Shown here piece after piece: positions 1 through 9,167 of a stretch of 64,000 nucleotides of DNA; within the stretch, counting starts at the first letter, position 1, and the number at the start of each line of letters is the position of its first letter. A program made the position numbers and the translations under genes. The DNA comes from Anaerolineales bacterium (GTDB lineage Bacteria > Chloroflexota > Anaerolineae > Anaerolineales > UBA4823). The notes under the pieces are model-generated. The model had not been told where the DNA came from. It saw nothing but the letters and a program-made list of their open reading frames with translations, and did no database searches. The DNA lies in assembly GCA_003105035.1 (NCBI GenBank), contig PQAL01000013.1:47802-111801 (forward strand). Direction: 5' to 3'.

Positions 1-34
1 AGCAAATCCAGGTCAGGTTAGTTTTATCTGCAGG

Positions 35-40
35 TATAAT
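35..40 (+). promoter_or_regulatory. -10 element of the Crp-like gene
   Basis: TATAAT stands 20 nt before the ATG of the Crp-like regulator. The -35 region falls at the window edge and is not convincing. Confidence 0.4.
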
Positions 41-59
41 GACTTGGTGAGGTGGCGGC

Positions 60-740
60 ATGGAGACCAGTCAATTACTCAAACAGAATATCGTTTTCAG
101 TAACCTAAATGAGCGTATGCTGGATGACCTGATAGAAGGCGCCATCATCCGGCAGTATCACAAAGGGCAGTATTTGACCCATCCCGGGGATACCTGGCCA
201 TACCTCTTTTACCTGCTGAAAGGCTCGATCAGTGCCATCAAAGAATCGTTGGAAGGTCGCAGCCTGGTTGCCACGACATTCAAAGCAGATGAGGTCTTTT
301 GGGGAGTTTCTTTCTTTGATCTTAACCTGCCCATGCCTGTAGCTTTAAAAGCGGACAGCCAGAGCAGCGTATACCTGTGGTCGCGAGAGCAGATGCTGCC
401 GGTGCTCATGCAGAACGGGGGTGTGTCGTGGGAGCTGAGCCGGCTGATGGTCCGCCGCATGCTGCGCGCCAGTGAGATCGTGGAAGAGCTTGCCTTCCAG
501 CCTGTAGCAGGCCGCCTGGCTAGATTGTTGATCGATTACCCCGGGCAATCAGCCGCTGGACCGGTAGCACGCTCGTTGACCCTGGACGACATGGCAGCCC
601 GCATTGGCTCAACCCGTGAAGTGGTATGCCGCTTTTTACAGCAATTCGCCGACGAGCAGCTCATCAAGATCACCCGCACAGAGTTCGAGATCACCGATCG
701 GGATGGCTTGCTGGGCATTGTGCGTAAGGTTCGCGGATAA
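60..740 (+). CDS. Crp/Fnr family transcriptional regulator
   Basis: A 226-residue regulator with a cyclic-nucleotide-binding-like beta roll (about residues 15-125) and a C-terminal Crp-type winged helix (about 168-215, TLDDMAARIGSTREVVCRFL). The roll has the usual glycine turns (GQYLTHPGD, LLKGSISAIK). The phosphate-binding segment reads VFWGVSFFD and lacks the Glu and Arg that bind cAMP, so the ligand is unknown. There is no N-terminal cysteine cluster, so an Fnr-type Fe-S sensor is unlikely. A GAGGTGG ribosome site precedes the ATG and a TATAAT lies at 35-40. It is convergent with the fumarase genes across a shared terminator. The family is clear; target genes and ligand are not. Confidence 0.9.
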   Translation: METSQLLKQNIVFSNLNERMLDDLIEGAIIRQYHKGQYLTHPGDTWPYLFYLLKGSISAIKESLEGRSLVATTFKADEVFWGVSFFDLNLPMPVALKADSQSSVYLWSREQMLPVLMQNGGVSWELSRLMVRRMLRASEIVEELAFQPVAGRLARLLIDYPGQSAAGPVARSLTLDDMAARIGSTREVVCRFLQQFADEQLIKITRTEFEITDRDGLLGIVRKVRG

Positions 741-768
741 CGGGAACCAGGGTTCCAAATCTATAAAT

Positions 769-799
769 AAAGGGCACCGTGGTTTCACAGGTGCCCTTT
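769..799. terminator. bidirectional terminator
   Basis: A perfect 10-bp stem (AAAGGGCACC with GGTGCCCTTT) and an 11-nt loop lie between the convergent Crp-like gene and the fumarase beta gene. The A/T-rich stem ends supply a short U-run in both directions. Confidence 0.8.
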
Positions 800-818
800 C
801 AAATAATCATCCTCTGAG

Positions 819-1442
819 TTATTTAATCGATAGCAGCTGTTGCAAAACCACTTTCGAGTGGGCTTCAACGCTGGCATGCAGGCTACCCCCATGGCTGTCC
901 ATGGTGACCACCACGGGGAAGTCTTTGATCTCGGTGACCCACATGGCTTCAGGCACGCCGAAATCCAGCTTATATACACCCAGTACGCGCGTGACTGATT
1001 GGGCGATCAATGAAGCCGCCCCTCCAATGGCGTGCAGGTAAACCCCGGGCACGTCCTGGCAGGCTACCAGGGTCTTGGGACCCATGCCGCCCTTGCCAAT
1101 GACGCCCTTGACATTGAAATGCTTCATGACGATGCCCTGATAGGGCTCTTCGCGGATACTGGTAGTGGGTCCAGCCGCCACAAATTTGTACTGTTTCGTG
1201 TCCAGCCCGGCCACCACAGGGCCGCAGTGGTAGATCACGCTCCCGTTGAGTAAAGGTTTGATCGCTTCATAGACTTCAAGATCATCACCGCTGGGTTCAC
1301 GTGTCTTCTTAATGAAGGTATCCACCATCCATTTATGGGCAGCATCCCGTCCGGTGATCATGATCCCGTTCAATAGGACCGGGTCACCAACCTTCAGGCT
1401 GCGGATGGTATCGTCTGTGAGGGGCATATTAAGTGTTCGCAT
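819..1442 (-). CDS. Fe-S hydro-lyase (fumarate hydratase class I), beta subunit
   Basis: A 207-residue protein matching the C-terminal (beta) half of class I fumarases, which in this two-subunit type is a separate chain. It contains LNGIMITGRDAAH, IYHCGPVVAG, GPTTSIREEPY and IGKGGMG, typical of the swivelling substrate-binding domain. With the alpha subunit it would interconvert fumarate and L-malate in the TCA cycle. Tartrate dehydratase uses the same architecture, so substrate is inferred. It follows the alpha gene by 13 nt and is surely cotranscribed. Confidence 0.92.
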   Translation of the reverse strand: MRTLNMPLTDDTIRSLKVGDPVLLNGIMITGRDAAHKWMVDTFIKKTREPSGDDLEVYEAIKPLLNGSVIYHCGPVVAGLDTKQYKFVAAGPTTSIREEPYQGIVMKHFNVKGVIGKGGMGPKTLVACQDVPGVYLHAIGGAASLIAQSVTRVLGVYKLDFGVPEAMWVTEIKDFPVVVTMDSHGGSLHASVEAHSKVVLQQLLSIK

Positions 1443-1455
1443 GTCGATCCTCCGT

Positions 1456-2328
1456 TTACTCGTATTTCACCAGGTCGCCGGTGATAGTCATCTTGCGCCG
1501 GCGGTACGCCCAGCACATGTAAGACACGCTGACGAAGAAGCTGGCAGGAAGACGGTTAAGATGGGTAACTTTGGTACCCAGCAGGGTGGTCTTGCCACCG
1601 AATCCCATTGGGCCGATCCCCAGCTGATTGCCTTCATCGACCAGGCGTTTTTCCAGGGCATCCAGCTGCGGGTCGGGGTTGGTATCATCCATTTTTCGGT
1701 ACAGGGTTTCCTTGGAGGCGTAGTAACTTGAGCCCCGGTCACCACCGATGGCAACTCCGAGGATGCCCGGTGCGCATCCCTGGCCTTGTGCCCGGTAAAC
1801 TGCATCCAGCACAACCTTGCGTACACCAGGCAGGTCACGGCCGGCATTCAAGGCATCATCAGGTAGTGAGTATTGGGCGCCTACATTCTCACAGCCCCCG
1901 CCCTTGAGCATCAGCTCAATGGTAAGGGTATCGCCCTCGATTTCTTCAAAGTGAATGCTGGGAAAATGCCGGCCGCCCAGGTTATTGCCGCTGTTCTTGC
2001 CGGAGATCGAGTCTACCGAATTCGGTCGCAGATAAGCTTTCTTTGTGGCTGAAACAACAGCATTTTCAATTTGCTGGCGTAAAGCAAGCGTGCTCCAACC
2101 GGCCGGGGAATAGACATAGAAAATCGGGGTGCCGGTATCCTGGCAAATGGGAGTGGAGTTTTTTCGGCTCAGCTCCACGTTATTCAGGATGGTTTCCAGC
2201 GCTCCACGGGCTGCTGAGCCGGGCTCTTCCTGGTCAACCGCCCGTCGGATGGAAGCTTCCACATCCGGCGGAAGGTCGGTGGACGTCAGCCGGACAAGCT
2301 CAAGGATATTCTCGGTGATATCTTGCAT
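1456..2328 (-). CDS. Fe-S hydro-lyase (fumarate hydratase class I), alpha subunit
   Basis: A 290-residue alpha subunit that should carry the catalytic [4Fe-4S] cluster. Three conserved cysteines sit at about residues 62 (STPICQDTG), 146 (KGGGCENVG) and 185 (QGQGCAPGI), the expected cluster ligands. Length and motifs match the separate alpha chain of two-subunit fumarase/tartrate dehydratase. A GGAGG ribosome site lies 5 nt before the ATG. The beta subunit follows by 13 nt, and an MFS transporter lies 139 bp upstream on the same strand. Fumarase is more likely than tartrate dehydratase, but sequence alone does not settle it. Confidence 0.92.
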   Translation of the reverse strand: MQDITENILELVRLTSTDLPPDVEASIRRAVDQEEPGSAARGALETILNNVELSRKNSTPICQDTGTPIFYVYSPAGWSTLALRQQIENAVVSATKKAYLRPNSVDSISGKNSGNNLGGRHFPSIHFEEIEGDTLTIELMLKGGGCENVGAQYSLPDDALNAGRDLPGVRKVVLDAVYRAQGQGCAPGILGVAIGGDRGSSYYASKETLYRKMDDTNPDPQLDALEKRLVDEGNQLGIGPMGFGGKTTLLGTKVTHLNRLPASFFVSVSYMCWAYRRRKMTITGDLVKYE

Positions 2329-2467
2329 GATGACCTCCGCAGGTTCATGAATTAAAGTTCAAATCTGATAAACGATGTACTGCATGTTGGCTAAGCTAGA
2401 TTTTACACGCATTGGCAGGTGCTGGATACTGACAACTGGTAATGATTCAATATGACAATCCACCCGT

Positions 2468-3709
2468 TTAATGAGGAGGCTCCTGCGGAGCATGCTTGGT
2501 TAGTATTGTACGGGGTACAAATAGGACCAAGCTGATTGGCCCGGCCAGAAGAATCCACAGGGCAGCTTGCAGCCCAGCTCGGGCAGCCACCCAACCGATC
2601 AGGAATGCAATGCCCCCTCCTAGCAGTCCGACGACAGAATTAATCGCCATCACTGTGCCTGACCGGCCGGGGGTAGAAGCAAACGCCTCCCCCTGGAGCA
2701 CTTCGTACCATCCCAGGGTCACCAGCCTGATCAGGATGATCAATCCGATCTTGGCCCATAACCAGGGGAGGATCAGCCAGGCAGCATACAGGATGCCAGT
2801 CACTGCGGCAGATAGCCGCACGAGAGACCGACCAGGAACCCTCTCGAGCAGGGGGATGAGCACAATATTCGAAACCAACCCAGCGCCCATCAAAATACTG
2901 AACATCAGACTGGCCTGTGCCGGGGTAAAGCCCATCACATCCGTAAAGTACAGCGCAAGGTAGCCAGTCAACACATCCAGCAACAGATCCGAGAACTGAA
3001 CCAGGATCAGCCAGCGCATGAGCATCGGGTTGCGTATCGATACCCACAACCCGGATAATATGTCCTTGATCGGTCGGGCTACAGGTTGATCCAGCCGGAT
3101 CAGGTGAGGCATGGGGATATGCCTGAGCCAGGTTAATACGACTAATACCAGGCAGAAAAATGCCAGGCCAAAATACGCCCAGCGCCAACCATAACCCAGG
3201 GCAAGGCCAGCTGCCAGGATCAACGGTCCCACCAGGTTAGCTATCGAGCCAGCAAGTGTCCACCTGGCCATCATATGCGGCTCGCGCCTGGGGTTGAGAT
3301 CCATCAAGGTGGCCTGGGAAAGGGAGACAAAAGCCCCTGAAGCAGGGAATGCGATGATGAAGCCGATCAGAACCAGTACAAAGGAATGCGTGCAGGCGAT
3401 AACGAGCAAAGAACACGTTATCGCCAGGCCACCACCCAGCATGATGTGCTTGCGATATCTGGTATCTCCAACCAGCATCAACACTGGCTCAATAAACGTG
3501 TTGATCATGGATGGCAGCCCTAACAGCATGCCGACCTGGACATAGGTCAACCTGAGATCGTTACGCAGCGCTGGTAATGCCGCGTTGCCAACGCTGTAGT
3601 TCAGCTCATCAAAGAACTCGATAATAAGGAACAGGAACGTCAGCGAGGTGATACCTCGCAAGATCCTTGAAAGATAGACAGAACGCTTGGGATTGTCTAG
3701 TTGAATCAT
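2468..3709 (-). CDS. MFS transporter
   Basis: A 413-residue integral membrane protein with about 12 hydrophobic segments in two groups of six, the major facilitator fold. The loop after TM2 reads GDTRYRKHIMLGGGL, close to the MFS signature between TM2 and TM3. An upstream TTG could add ten residues, but the ATG at 3709 has a strong AGGAGG site 5 nt upstream and is preferred. It lies upstream of the fumarase genes on the same strand with a 139-bp gap, so a carboxylate substrate is possible but unproven. The substrate cannot be read from the sequence. Confidence 0.88.
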   Translation of the reverse strand: MIQLDNPKRSVYLSRILRGITSLTFLFLIIEFFDELNYSVGNAALPALRNDLRLTYVQVGMLLGLPSMINTFIEPVLMLVGDTRYRKHIMLGGGLAITCSLLVIACTHSFVLVLIGFIIAFPASGAFVSLSQATLMDLNPRREPHMMARWTLAGSIANLVGPLILAAGLALGYGWRWAYFGLAFFCLVLVVLTWLRHIPMPHLIRLDQPVARPIKDILSGLWVSIRNPMLMRWLILVQFSDLLLDVLTGYLALYFTDVMGFTPAQASLMFSILMGAGLVSNIVLIPLLERVPGRSLVRLSAAVTGILYAAWLILPWLWAKIGLIILIRLVTLGWYEVLQGEAFASTPGRSGTVMAINSVVGLLGGGIAFLIGWVAARAGLQAALWILLAGPISLVLFVPRTILTKHAPQEPPH

Positions 3710-3837
3710 TTCAGCCTCCTTCTCTCCAGTGGAACTCAATGCAGGGTGAGAAAAGGAGGTGGTGCACGGGCATAATTATGAAAGATTACAGATCAACGGG
3801 GAGGGTGAAAGCAATCGCACATAGGGTTATTATACTT

Positions 3838-4281
3838 TTATTTATGGACGGGGTAGCTGATGACATCACCCCAGCTCGATACTTCCGCAAGAAAAACCGG
3901 AACGCATAATAGCCCTGACGCCCACAGGTAGGCCCGGTCGCGTTCCGAGATTTCTTCCAGCTTCATCCAACGGATTTCCTTCAGAATTTGCTCGCGGTGA
4001 ATTAATTCAGGGTCGCTACCCATGTGCGGTTGCTGGTCGCCAATATCTATCAGGTAGGTGATACTATCAGTACCTTCATCATCAGTATAGGAAGACAGCA
4101 AGCGAGTAATCTCACCCTCCACGCAACATTCTTCTTTTAGCTCGCGCAAGGCAGCCTGAGCGGAGCTCTCCCCCGGCTCAACACCCCCACCTGGCAGGCA
4201 CCACCATTCATCACCATACAGACAGTGCCTGACCATCAGGATTTCTGCGCCGCGATGGACAATGCACTGTGCGCGGTTCAT
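3838..4281 (-). CDS. Nudix hydrolase
   Basis: A 147-residue single-domain Nudix protein. The Nudix box starts at GGGVEPGESS and continues with RELKEEC, giving the metal-binding Glu residues of Gx5Ex7REUxEExGU. The late glycine of the box is replaced by cysteine (EECCVE). The family hydrolyses nucleoside diphosphates linked to another group; the substrate here is unknown. Its ATG overlaps the stop of the CYTH gene by 4 nt (ATGA), so translation is probably coupled. It ends the ECF ATPase-CYTH-Nudix operon. Confidence 0.9.
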   Translation of the reverse strand: MNRAQCIVHRGAEILMVRHCLYGDEWWCLPGGGVEPGESSAQAALRELKEECCVEGEITRLLSSYTDDEGTDSITYLIDIGDQQPHMGSDPELIHREQILKEIRWMKLEEISERDRAYLWASGLLCVPVFLAEVSSWGDVISYPVHK

Positions 4282-4787
4282 TTTCTTATTAAGTCCATAT
4301 AAGCCCCTTCGATGAGGTCAGCCTCCTGGATGCCTAGCTTGCTCATCAAGTCATCGGCGATAGCCTGACCTTCGGCATCTGACTGGCCAGGCTGAAGGAC
4401 CACTTCCAGCTCCACAAATTTCCCTAAGCCTTGTACATCATCCAGATGGATGCGCGTCTGCCCAGCCAGATACAGGTAACGTACCTTGGTCACCACTCCC
4501 AGCACCCCGAATGCCTGCGCAAGGATCTGCTTCAATCCAGCCGGGTCAGTGGTGTTGGATATTTGGTATTCTGAATGCTTAGGACCCGCCATATCTTGAC
4601 GGAGGTAATATACCAGCTGCCCACAAGCAGGCCCTAATTCGCGGAGCTTGAGCCGCCCATGGGGGCAGCTAAAAAAGGTGTCCTCTTGTGGGATCACCTG
4701 GACGGGAGAATCGCTGATTTTTTCTGCTTTATGGCGCAGGGCTTCAAAATCGGAAACAAGGGCTTTGATCTCAATGTTGGCTGGCAT
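4278..4787 (-). CDS. CYTH-domain protein (class IV adenylate cyclase-like)
   Basis: A 169-residue CYTH (triphosphate tunnel) protein. The N-terminal signature reads NIEIKALV, so the first Glu of ExExK is Asn, as I recall for one CyaB-like branch. Later strands supply charged pairs (GRLKLREL, YYLRQD, VTKVRYLY, FVELEVVL). CYTH enzymes act on triphosphates: class IV cyclases make cAMP, others are triphosphatases. I chose the ATG at 4787, with GGAG upstream, over a TTG 12 nt earlier. It overlaps the ATPase gene by 17 nt and the Nudix gene by 4 nt. The exact reaction is unknown. Confidence 0.85.
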   Translation of the reverse strand: MPANIEIKALVSDFEALRHKAEKISDSPVQVIPQEDTFFSCPHGRLKLRELGPACGQLVYYLRQDMAGPKHSEYQISNTTDPAGLKQILAQAFGVLGVVTKVRYLYLAGQTRIHLDDVQGLGKFVELEVVLQPGQSDAEGQAIADDLMSKLGIQEADLIEGAYMDLIRK

Positions 4788-6411
4788 CCTGTTCTCCAAT
4801 CACGTCTTTAACCGTGAGCCATCCCTGGTGGGGGAAAATCCGCGCTACCTGAGGCGCAAAAGTCGGTGATTCGGTAAGCACTTCCCAGGGTTCGCCATCT
4901 GCCACGAGAAGGCCGTTATCCAGCAGGATGACCCGATCTGCCGCCTGGACAGCCATTTCGACATCATGCGTGACCAGCAGGATAGCCATGCCTTCATCAC
5001 GCCAAATTTTTAACAGACCGAGCAACGCTTGCTTGGCAGCATAGTCGAGCCCGCGTGTCGGCTCATCCAGCAGCAAGGCCCCTGGTTGGGTGACCATAAC
5101 CGCTCCCAGGGCAACCCGCTGGCGTTCTCCGGTGCTCAGGTCGCGCGGGTAGCAATCGGCTTTATCACCGATGCCCAACCGATCTAATAAGAGCTGGGGT
5201 TGATGTTGAGGGGCGGCGCTGTCCATTTGATGATTAATCAAGGTGAGCAATAGCTCATCCTTCACCGTATCAGAAAATAGCAACGCATTTGGGTCCTGGG
5301 GCAGGTATCCCACCGTCTGGCAGATCTCAGCAACCGTTTTGCCTTTGGTATCTATACCGCTGACCAGGATCTTCCCGGCATCGAAAGGCGTCAGGCCTAC
5401 CAGCGTACGCAGTAAGGTTGATTTACCAGCACCATTGTGCCCCATCATCACTGCGATCTCACCCGGGTATAATTGGAAGTCCACCCCACGCAGCGCCTGA
5501 GTATCACCAAAATTCACCTTTAATCCTATGGCCTGGATCAATGGCTCAGCAGCTTTACGAGGTTTTTGTTGTGTATTTTGGGTCTTTTCACCAAGCTCAT
5601 GAAATCCTGGCAAGCCTGACTGGGCGAAGCTGCTGGCTTCTTCGATGGTAAGTGGGAGGGGTTCCCAGCCAAAATGCTTGCCCAGGGTAATCAATGGTGG
5701 ATTAAGGTCGATAAGGCTTAACACTTCCCTTGGTTCCCCCGACAACCCCTCTGGAACCACCTCCGATAAATAGACGATTTGACTGGCATGAGGTATGACC
5801 CGTTCCAGGCGGTGTTCAGCCAGGACGACTGTGAGACCATGCTGCTTGTTCAGCTGCACCAGGGCTTCGAGCACTTCCTCGGCCCCATGCGGATCGAGCT
5901 GGGAGGTAGGCTCATCCAAAACGAGGATGCGTGGTCTGAGTGCCAAAGCTGCCGCAATTGCCACCCGTTGAATCTCCCCTCCGGAGAGGGTTTCGAGTCG
6001 GCGGGTACGAAGGTGGGTCAGCTCGAGCAATTCCAGCACCGCAGCCACCCTGTTTTCCATTTCCTGGCGCGCCAGGGCAGCGTTTTCAAGCGAAAACGCA
6101 ATTTCGTCTTCCACGCGGTCAACCACGAACTGGGTCTCCGGGTCTTGAAAGACAAAGCCCACCGTTCGGCTCATCTCACGCGGTGAAAGCACAGCCGGGT
6201 TTTGCCCATCGACTCGAATCGTCCCACTCAAACGCCCACCACTGAAATGGGGAACCAGGCCATTGATGCAGCGCAGCAGGGTGGACTTGCCTGAACCAGA
6301 CAAGCCCATCACCAAACACAGCGCACCATCCGGGATGGTCAGGTTTACCCCGTGGAAAACAGGCTGGTTAGCACCCGGGTAGGTGAAAGATAGATCGGAG
6401 AAGAGGATCAT
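4771..6411 (-). CDS. fused ECF/CbiO-type double ATPase
   Basis: A 546-residue protein with two complete ABC nucleotide-binding domains. Domain 1 (about 1-250) has Walker A GLSGSGKST, signature LSGGEIQRVA and Walker B LVLDEPTSQLD. Domain 2 (about 290-530) has GHNGAGKST, LSTGERQRVA and LLLDEPTRGLD. The order and motifs fit fused EcfA1-EcfA2 ATPases of energy-coupling-factor importers for vitamins or metals. No EcfT or S component is in the window, so the membrane partners are elsewhere. There is no ribosome site; a TATACT lies 8 nt before the ATG, so the mRNA may be leaderless. CYTH and Nudix genes follow with overlaps. Confidence 0.9.
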   Translation of the reverse strand: MILFSDLSFTYPGANQPVFHGVNLTIPDGALCLVMGLSGSGKSTLLRCINGLVPHFSGGRLSGTIRVDGQNPAVLSPREMSRTVGFVFQDPETQFVVDRVEDEIAFSLENAALARQEMENRVAAVLELLELTHLRTRRLETLSGGEIQRVAIAAALALRPRILVLDEPTSQLDPHGAEEVLEALVQLNKQHGLTVVLAEHRLERVIPHASQIVYLSEVVPEGLSGEPREVLSLIDLNPPLITLGKHFGWEPLPLTIEEASSFAQSGLPGFHELGEKTQNTQQKPRKAAEPLIQAIGLKVNFGDTQALRGVDFQLYPGEIAVMMGHNGAGKSTLLRTLVGLTPFDAGKILVSGIDTKGKTVAEICQTVGYLPQDPNALLFSDTVKDELLLTLINHQMDSAAPQHQPQLLLDRLGIGDKADCYPRDLSTGERQRVALGAVMVTQPGALLLDEPTRGLDYAAKQALLGLLKIWRDEGMAILLVTHDVEMAVQAADRVILLDNGLLVADGEPWEVLTESPTFAPQVARIFPHQGWLTVKDVIGEQDASQH

Positions 6412-6434
6412 GCGCTAAAAGTATAACACTGTTA

Positions 6435-6472
6435 AAAATGAAGCAGGGCTCAGTACATCCACTGTGCCCTGC
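6435..6472 (-). terminator. terminator after the GGDEF-EAL gene
   Basis: On the minus strand GCAGGGC (6443-6449) pairs with GCCCTGC (6466-6472), extended by CAGT/ACTG after one mismatch. A run ending in TTTTT follows at 6434-6438. It lies about 40 nt after the stop of the gene ending at 6510. Confidence 0.65.
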
Positions 6473-6509
6473 AAGTGATAGCAATATTTGTGGGAATTTC
6501 CATGTATGG

Positions 6510-9167
6510 CTAAGGTGTCTTCAGACGGTGTTCCTTTTGCAGCAGGTTGGTGATTTTCAAGTCATCGGCAGGCATCGAGATTAATTTCCCCTGGATGTAC
6601 TCGCACTCCAGCTTGCTCAGCTGGGTCAGCTGCTCCTTGGTCTCCACGCCTTCCGCGACCACCGTCAACCCCAAACCGTGGGTCAGCTTGATGATAGCTT
6701 GGACGATCTTCATATAGTTAGGATCTTTGAGTATCTTACTTGTGAAGGAACGGTCGATCTTCAGTACCTTGATCGCATAATGCGATAGGTAATTTAATGA
6801 CGAATAACCAACGCCGAAATCATCGATCTGCACCTGGATGCCGTGGGCATTCAGCTTATCAAGCACATCCAGGATGATCTCATAGTTGCCCATCACGGCA
6901 TTCTCTGTGATCTCCAGGTTCAGGCTGGATGGGCTTAAGCCGGTCTGTTCGAGGGTTTTGTTGATGTACTCCACGAAATCGATCTGATTGATATGCTTAC
7001 CAGAGATATTCACACTCACCCCAATGGGCGGTATGCTCGTGAACTGCTTTTGCCATTTGACCAGCTGGGCTGCAGCCTTGCGCATCACCAAGCGATCCAA
7101 CTGGATGATCAAACCTGTCTCGTCTGCCAGGGGGACGAATTCATTGGGCGTTAATAAACCACGTGTGGGATGTTTCCACCTGACCAGGGCTTCGAACCAC
7201 ACGATCCGGCCCAGTTTCACATCCACCACCGGCTGGTAAAACACATCTAGCTCTTCCTTCTCTATAGCCTGGCGTAAAGCCGATTCGATTTCAAGACGGA
7301 ACATGATCTGTTCGCGCATGGCACTGTCAAAGATCTCATAACGCGAGCGGCCATTCTCCTTGGCGCGATACATGGCTGTATCGGCATCACGCAAGATATC
7401 CTCCGGGCGGTTGTATCCGGTGGTGCTCAGCACAATTCCCATGCTAGCCGACATGAAGATGGTATGGTTGGGCAGCAAGGTAGCCTGCATGAGTTTTTTC
7501 TGGATGCGGTCAGCCACACGCGTGACGTCACTCACATCCCGAATGTCTTCAAGCAGGATGACAAACTCGTCACCACCCAGGCGCGCCACCGTATCCATGG
7601 GGCGCAGGATAGACTTCAACAGGTGGGCGGTGGCCACGAGCAACTGGTCACCCGTCAGGTGGCCAAGGCTGTCATTGACGTCTTTGAAACGGTCCAGGTC
7701 CAGGAATAAGACCGCATAGATGTTGCTGTGGTCGCGTTTGCTGCGCTCGATGACGTGCTTCAGACGATCGACGAACAAGGCCCGGTTGGGAAGCTCGGTA
7801 AGTGAATCGTGGAAGGCATCATGCAACAGCTTGGTCTCAGCCTGCTTGCGTAACGTAATATCCGTCTGCGAACCAGCCAGGCGGATGGCAGTCTTATCAG
7901 AGCCAATGACGGCCATGCCACGGCTGAGCATCCAGCGGTAGGCACCACTGGAATGCTGGATGCGGTACTCGCACTCGAAATGTGCTGATAATCCTTTTAC
8001 ATGGGCGGAGATGTTGGTGCGTAACTGGGTGATATCGTCGGGATGGACACGGTTGAACCATTCATTGGGATTGTCACTGATTTCATCTTCCGCGAAGCCA
8101 AGCATTTGCTTCCAGCGCGGCGAATAATAGATCTGCCCTTTTTTCAGGTTCCAATCCCACAAACCGTCGTTGGCAGCGCGCACCGCCAGGGCATAGCGCT
8201 CTTCGCTTTCGCGCAGGGCAACTTCAGCTTTCTGACGTTCGGTGATCTCGTTCCGGGCTTGCTGGTATAGGTCGGCATTTTCAAGGGCGACGGCAGCATA
8301 AGCTGCCAGGGAGTTCAGTACCTCTTCGTCCTTTTCCTTGAAGGGCACATTGTTCTTGCGATTATTAACTGAGAGCACACCTAGAGGCTTTCCTTTGGAA
8401 AGGATCGGTACATACATCAGGCTGTGTACCAGGTAGCCGGTGGAAACTTTTAGCGGAGCCTGCAGGCTGGGTTCGACAGCACGCAGTGGGCGTTTCGATT
8501 GGATCACCTGCCCGACCAGTGAATCAGTGATTGGGATCCGCAGGGTCTTGATCGAATCTTCATCCATATTCTTGACCGCCCGCAGATATAACAGGCCAGT
8601 TTCCTTGTCAAGCAAGGCCAGGAAACCCTCTTCAGCATTGGTCAGTGAAACGCCAGCTTCCACGATACGCACCAGCACTTCGCCGAGCTCCAAAGTGGAA
8701 GTGACGCTCTGGCCAACCTTGGAGAGCGAGGTGAGCCAGGCTACCTGCTCAGCTAGCTGGGAATCCAGGATGGCCTTTTCGCGTTGGAGCCGGCTCTCAG
8801 CCATTGAACGTGTAATCGCTTCAGTCAGCAGGGTTTCATCGAGAGGCTTGCTCAGGTAATCGTGCACTCCCAGGCGAAACGCCTCGGCAGCTACCTGCTC
8901 GGAGCCGTGTCCGGTCATCAAAATGGTGGGAATATGATATCCATCTTGAGAAAGTCGCCGCAACAGTTCAAGGCCGGTGAGGTCAGGGAGCTGTAGGTCA
9001 AGCAGCATAAGGTCTAGTTTACCGTTGTGCTGCTTGATGACCTTAATTGCGGAATTGGCATCCCGCGCCACCGCCACATCATAGCCCAGTCCTGGAAGCA
9101 TTGTCTGGGATAGGAAATCATTGATCTGGCGGTTATCATCTACAACTAAGATGACTTCATGGCTCAT
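6510..9167 (-). CDS. response regulator with GAF, PAS, GGDEF and EAL domains
   Basis: An 885-residue cytoplasmic c-di-GMP enzyme. Order: REC (1-125; acidic pair D10/D11, phospho-acceptor D57, Lys107), GAF (about 155-300), PAS/PAC (about 322-442), GGDEF (450-612) and EAL (630-885). The diguanylate cyclase motif is intact at 531-535 and a product-binding RxxD (522-525) lies five residues before it. The phosphodiesterase motif is also intact (WFEALVRW, EITEN, DDFGVGYSS, VAEGVET). Both activities are therefore possible, switched by phosphorylation and by the GAF and PAS ligands. No partner histidine kinase is adjacent. No transmembrane segments are seen. Confidence 0.95.
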   Translation of the reverse strand: MSHEVILVVDDNRQINDFLSQTMLPGLGYDVAVARDANSAIKVIKQHNGKLDLMLLDLQLPDLTGLELLRRLSQDGYHIPTILMTGHGSEQVAAEAFRLGVHDYLSKPLDETLLTEAITRSMAESRLQREKAILDSQLAEQVAWLTSLSKVGQSVTSTLELGEVLVRIVEAGVSLTNAEEGFLALLDKETGLLYLRAVKNMDEDSIKTLRIPITDSLVGQVIQSKRPLRAVEPSLQAPLKVSTGYLVHSLMYVPILSKGKPLGVLSVNNRKNNVPFKEKDEEVLNSLAAYAAVALENADLYQQARNEITERQKAEVALRESEERYALAVRAANDGLWDWNLKKGQIYYSPRWKQMLGFAEDEISDNPNEWFNRVHPDDITQLRTNISAHVKGLSAHFECEYRIQHSSGAYRWMLSRGMAVIGSDKTAIRLAGSQTDITLRKQAETKLLHDAFHDSLTELPNRALFVDRLKHVIERSKRDHSNIYAVLFLDLDRFKDVNDSLGHLTGDQLLVATAHLLKSILRPMDTVARLGGDEFVILLEDIRDVSDVTRVADRIQKKLMQATLLPNHTIFMSASMGIVLSTTGYNRPEDILRDADTAMYRAKENGRSRYEIFDSAMREQIMFRLEIESALRQAIEKEELDVFYQPVVDVKLGRIVWFEALVRWKHPTRGLLTPNEFVPLADETGLIIQLDRLVMRKAAAQLVKWQKQFTSIPPIGVSVNISGKHINQIDFVEYINKTLEQTGLSPSSLNLEITENAVMGNYEIILDVLDKLNAHGIQVQIDDFGVGYSSLNYLSHYAIKVLKIDRSFTSKILKDPNYMKIVQAIIKLTHGLGLTVVAEGVETKEQLTQLSKLECEYIQGKLISMPADDLKITNLLQKEHRLKTP

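Noticed and set aside
604..1731. Several long open frames on the plus strand opposite the fumarase genes
   Set aside because: They have no ribosome sites and overlap clear coding sequence in antisense, so they are frame shadows.
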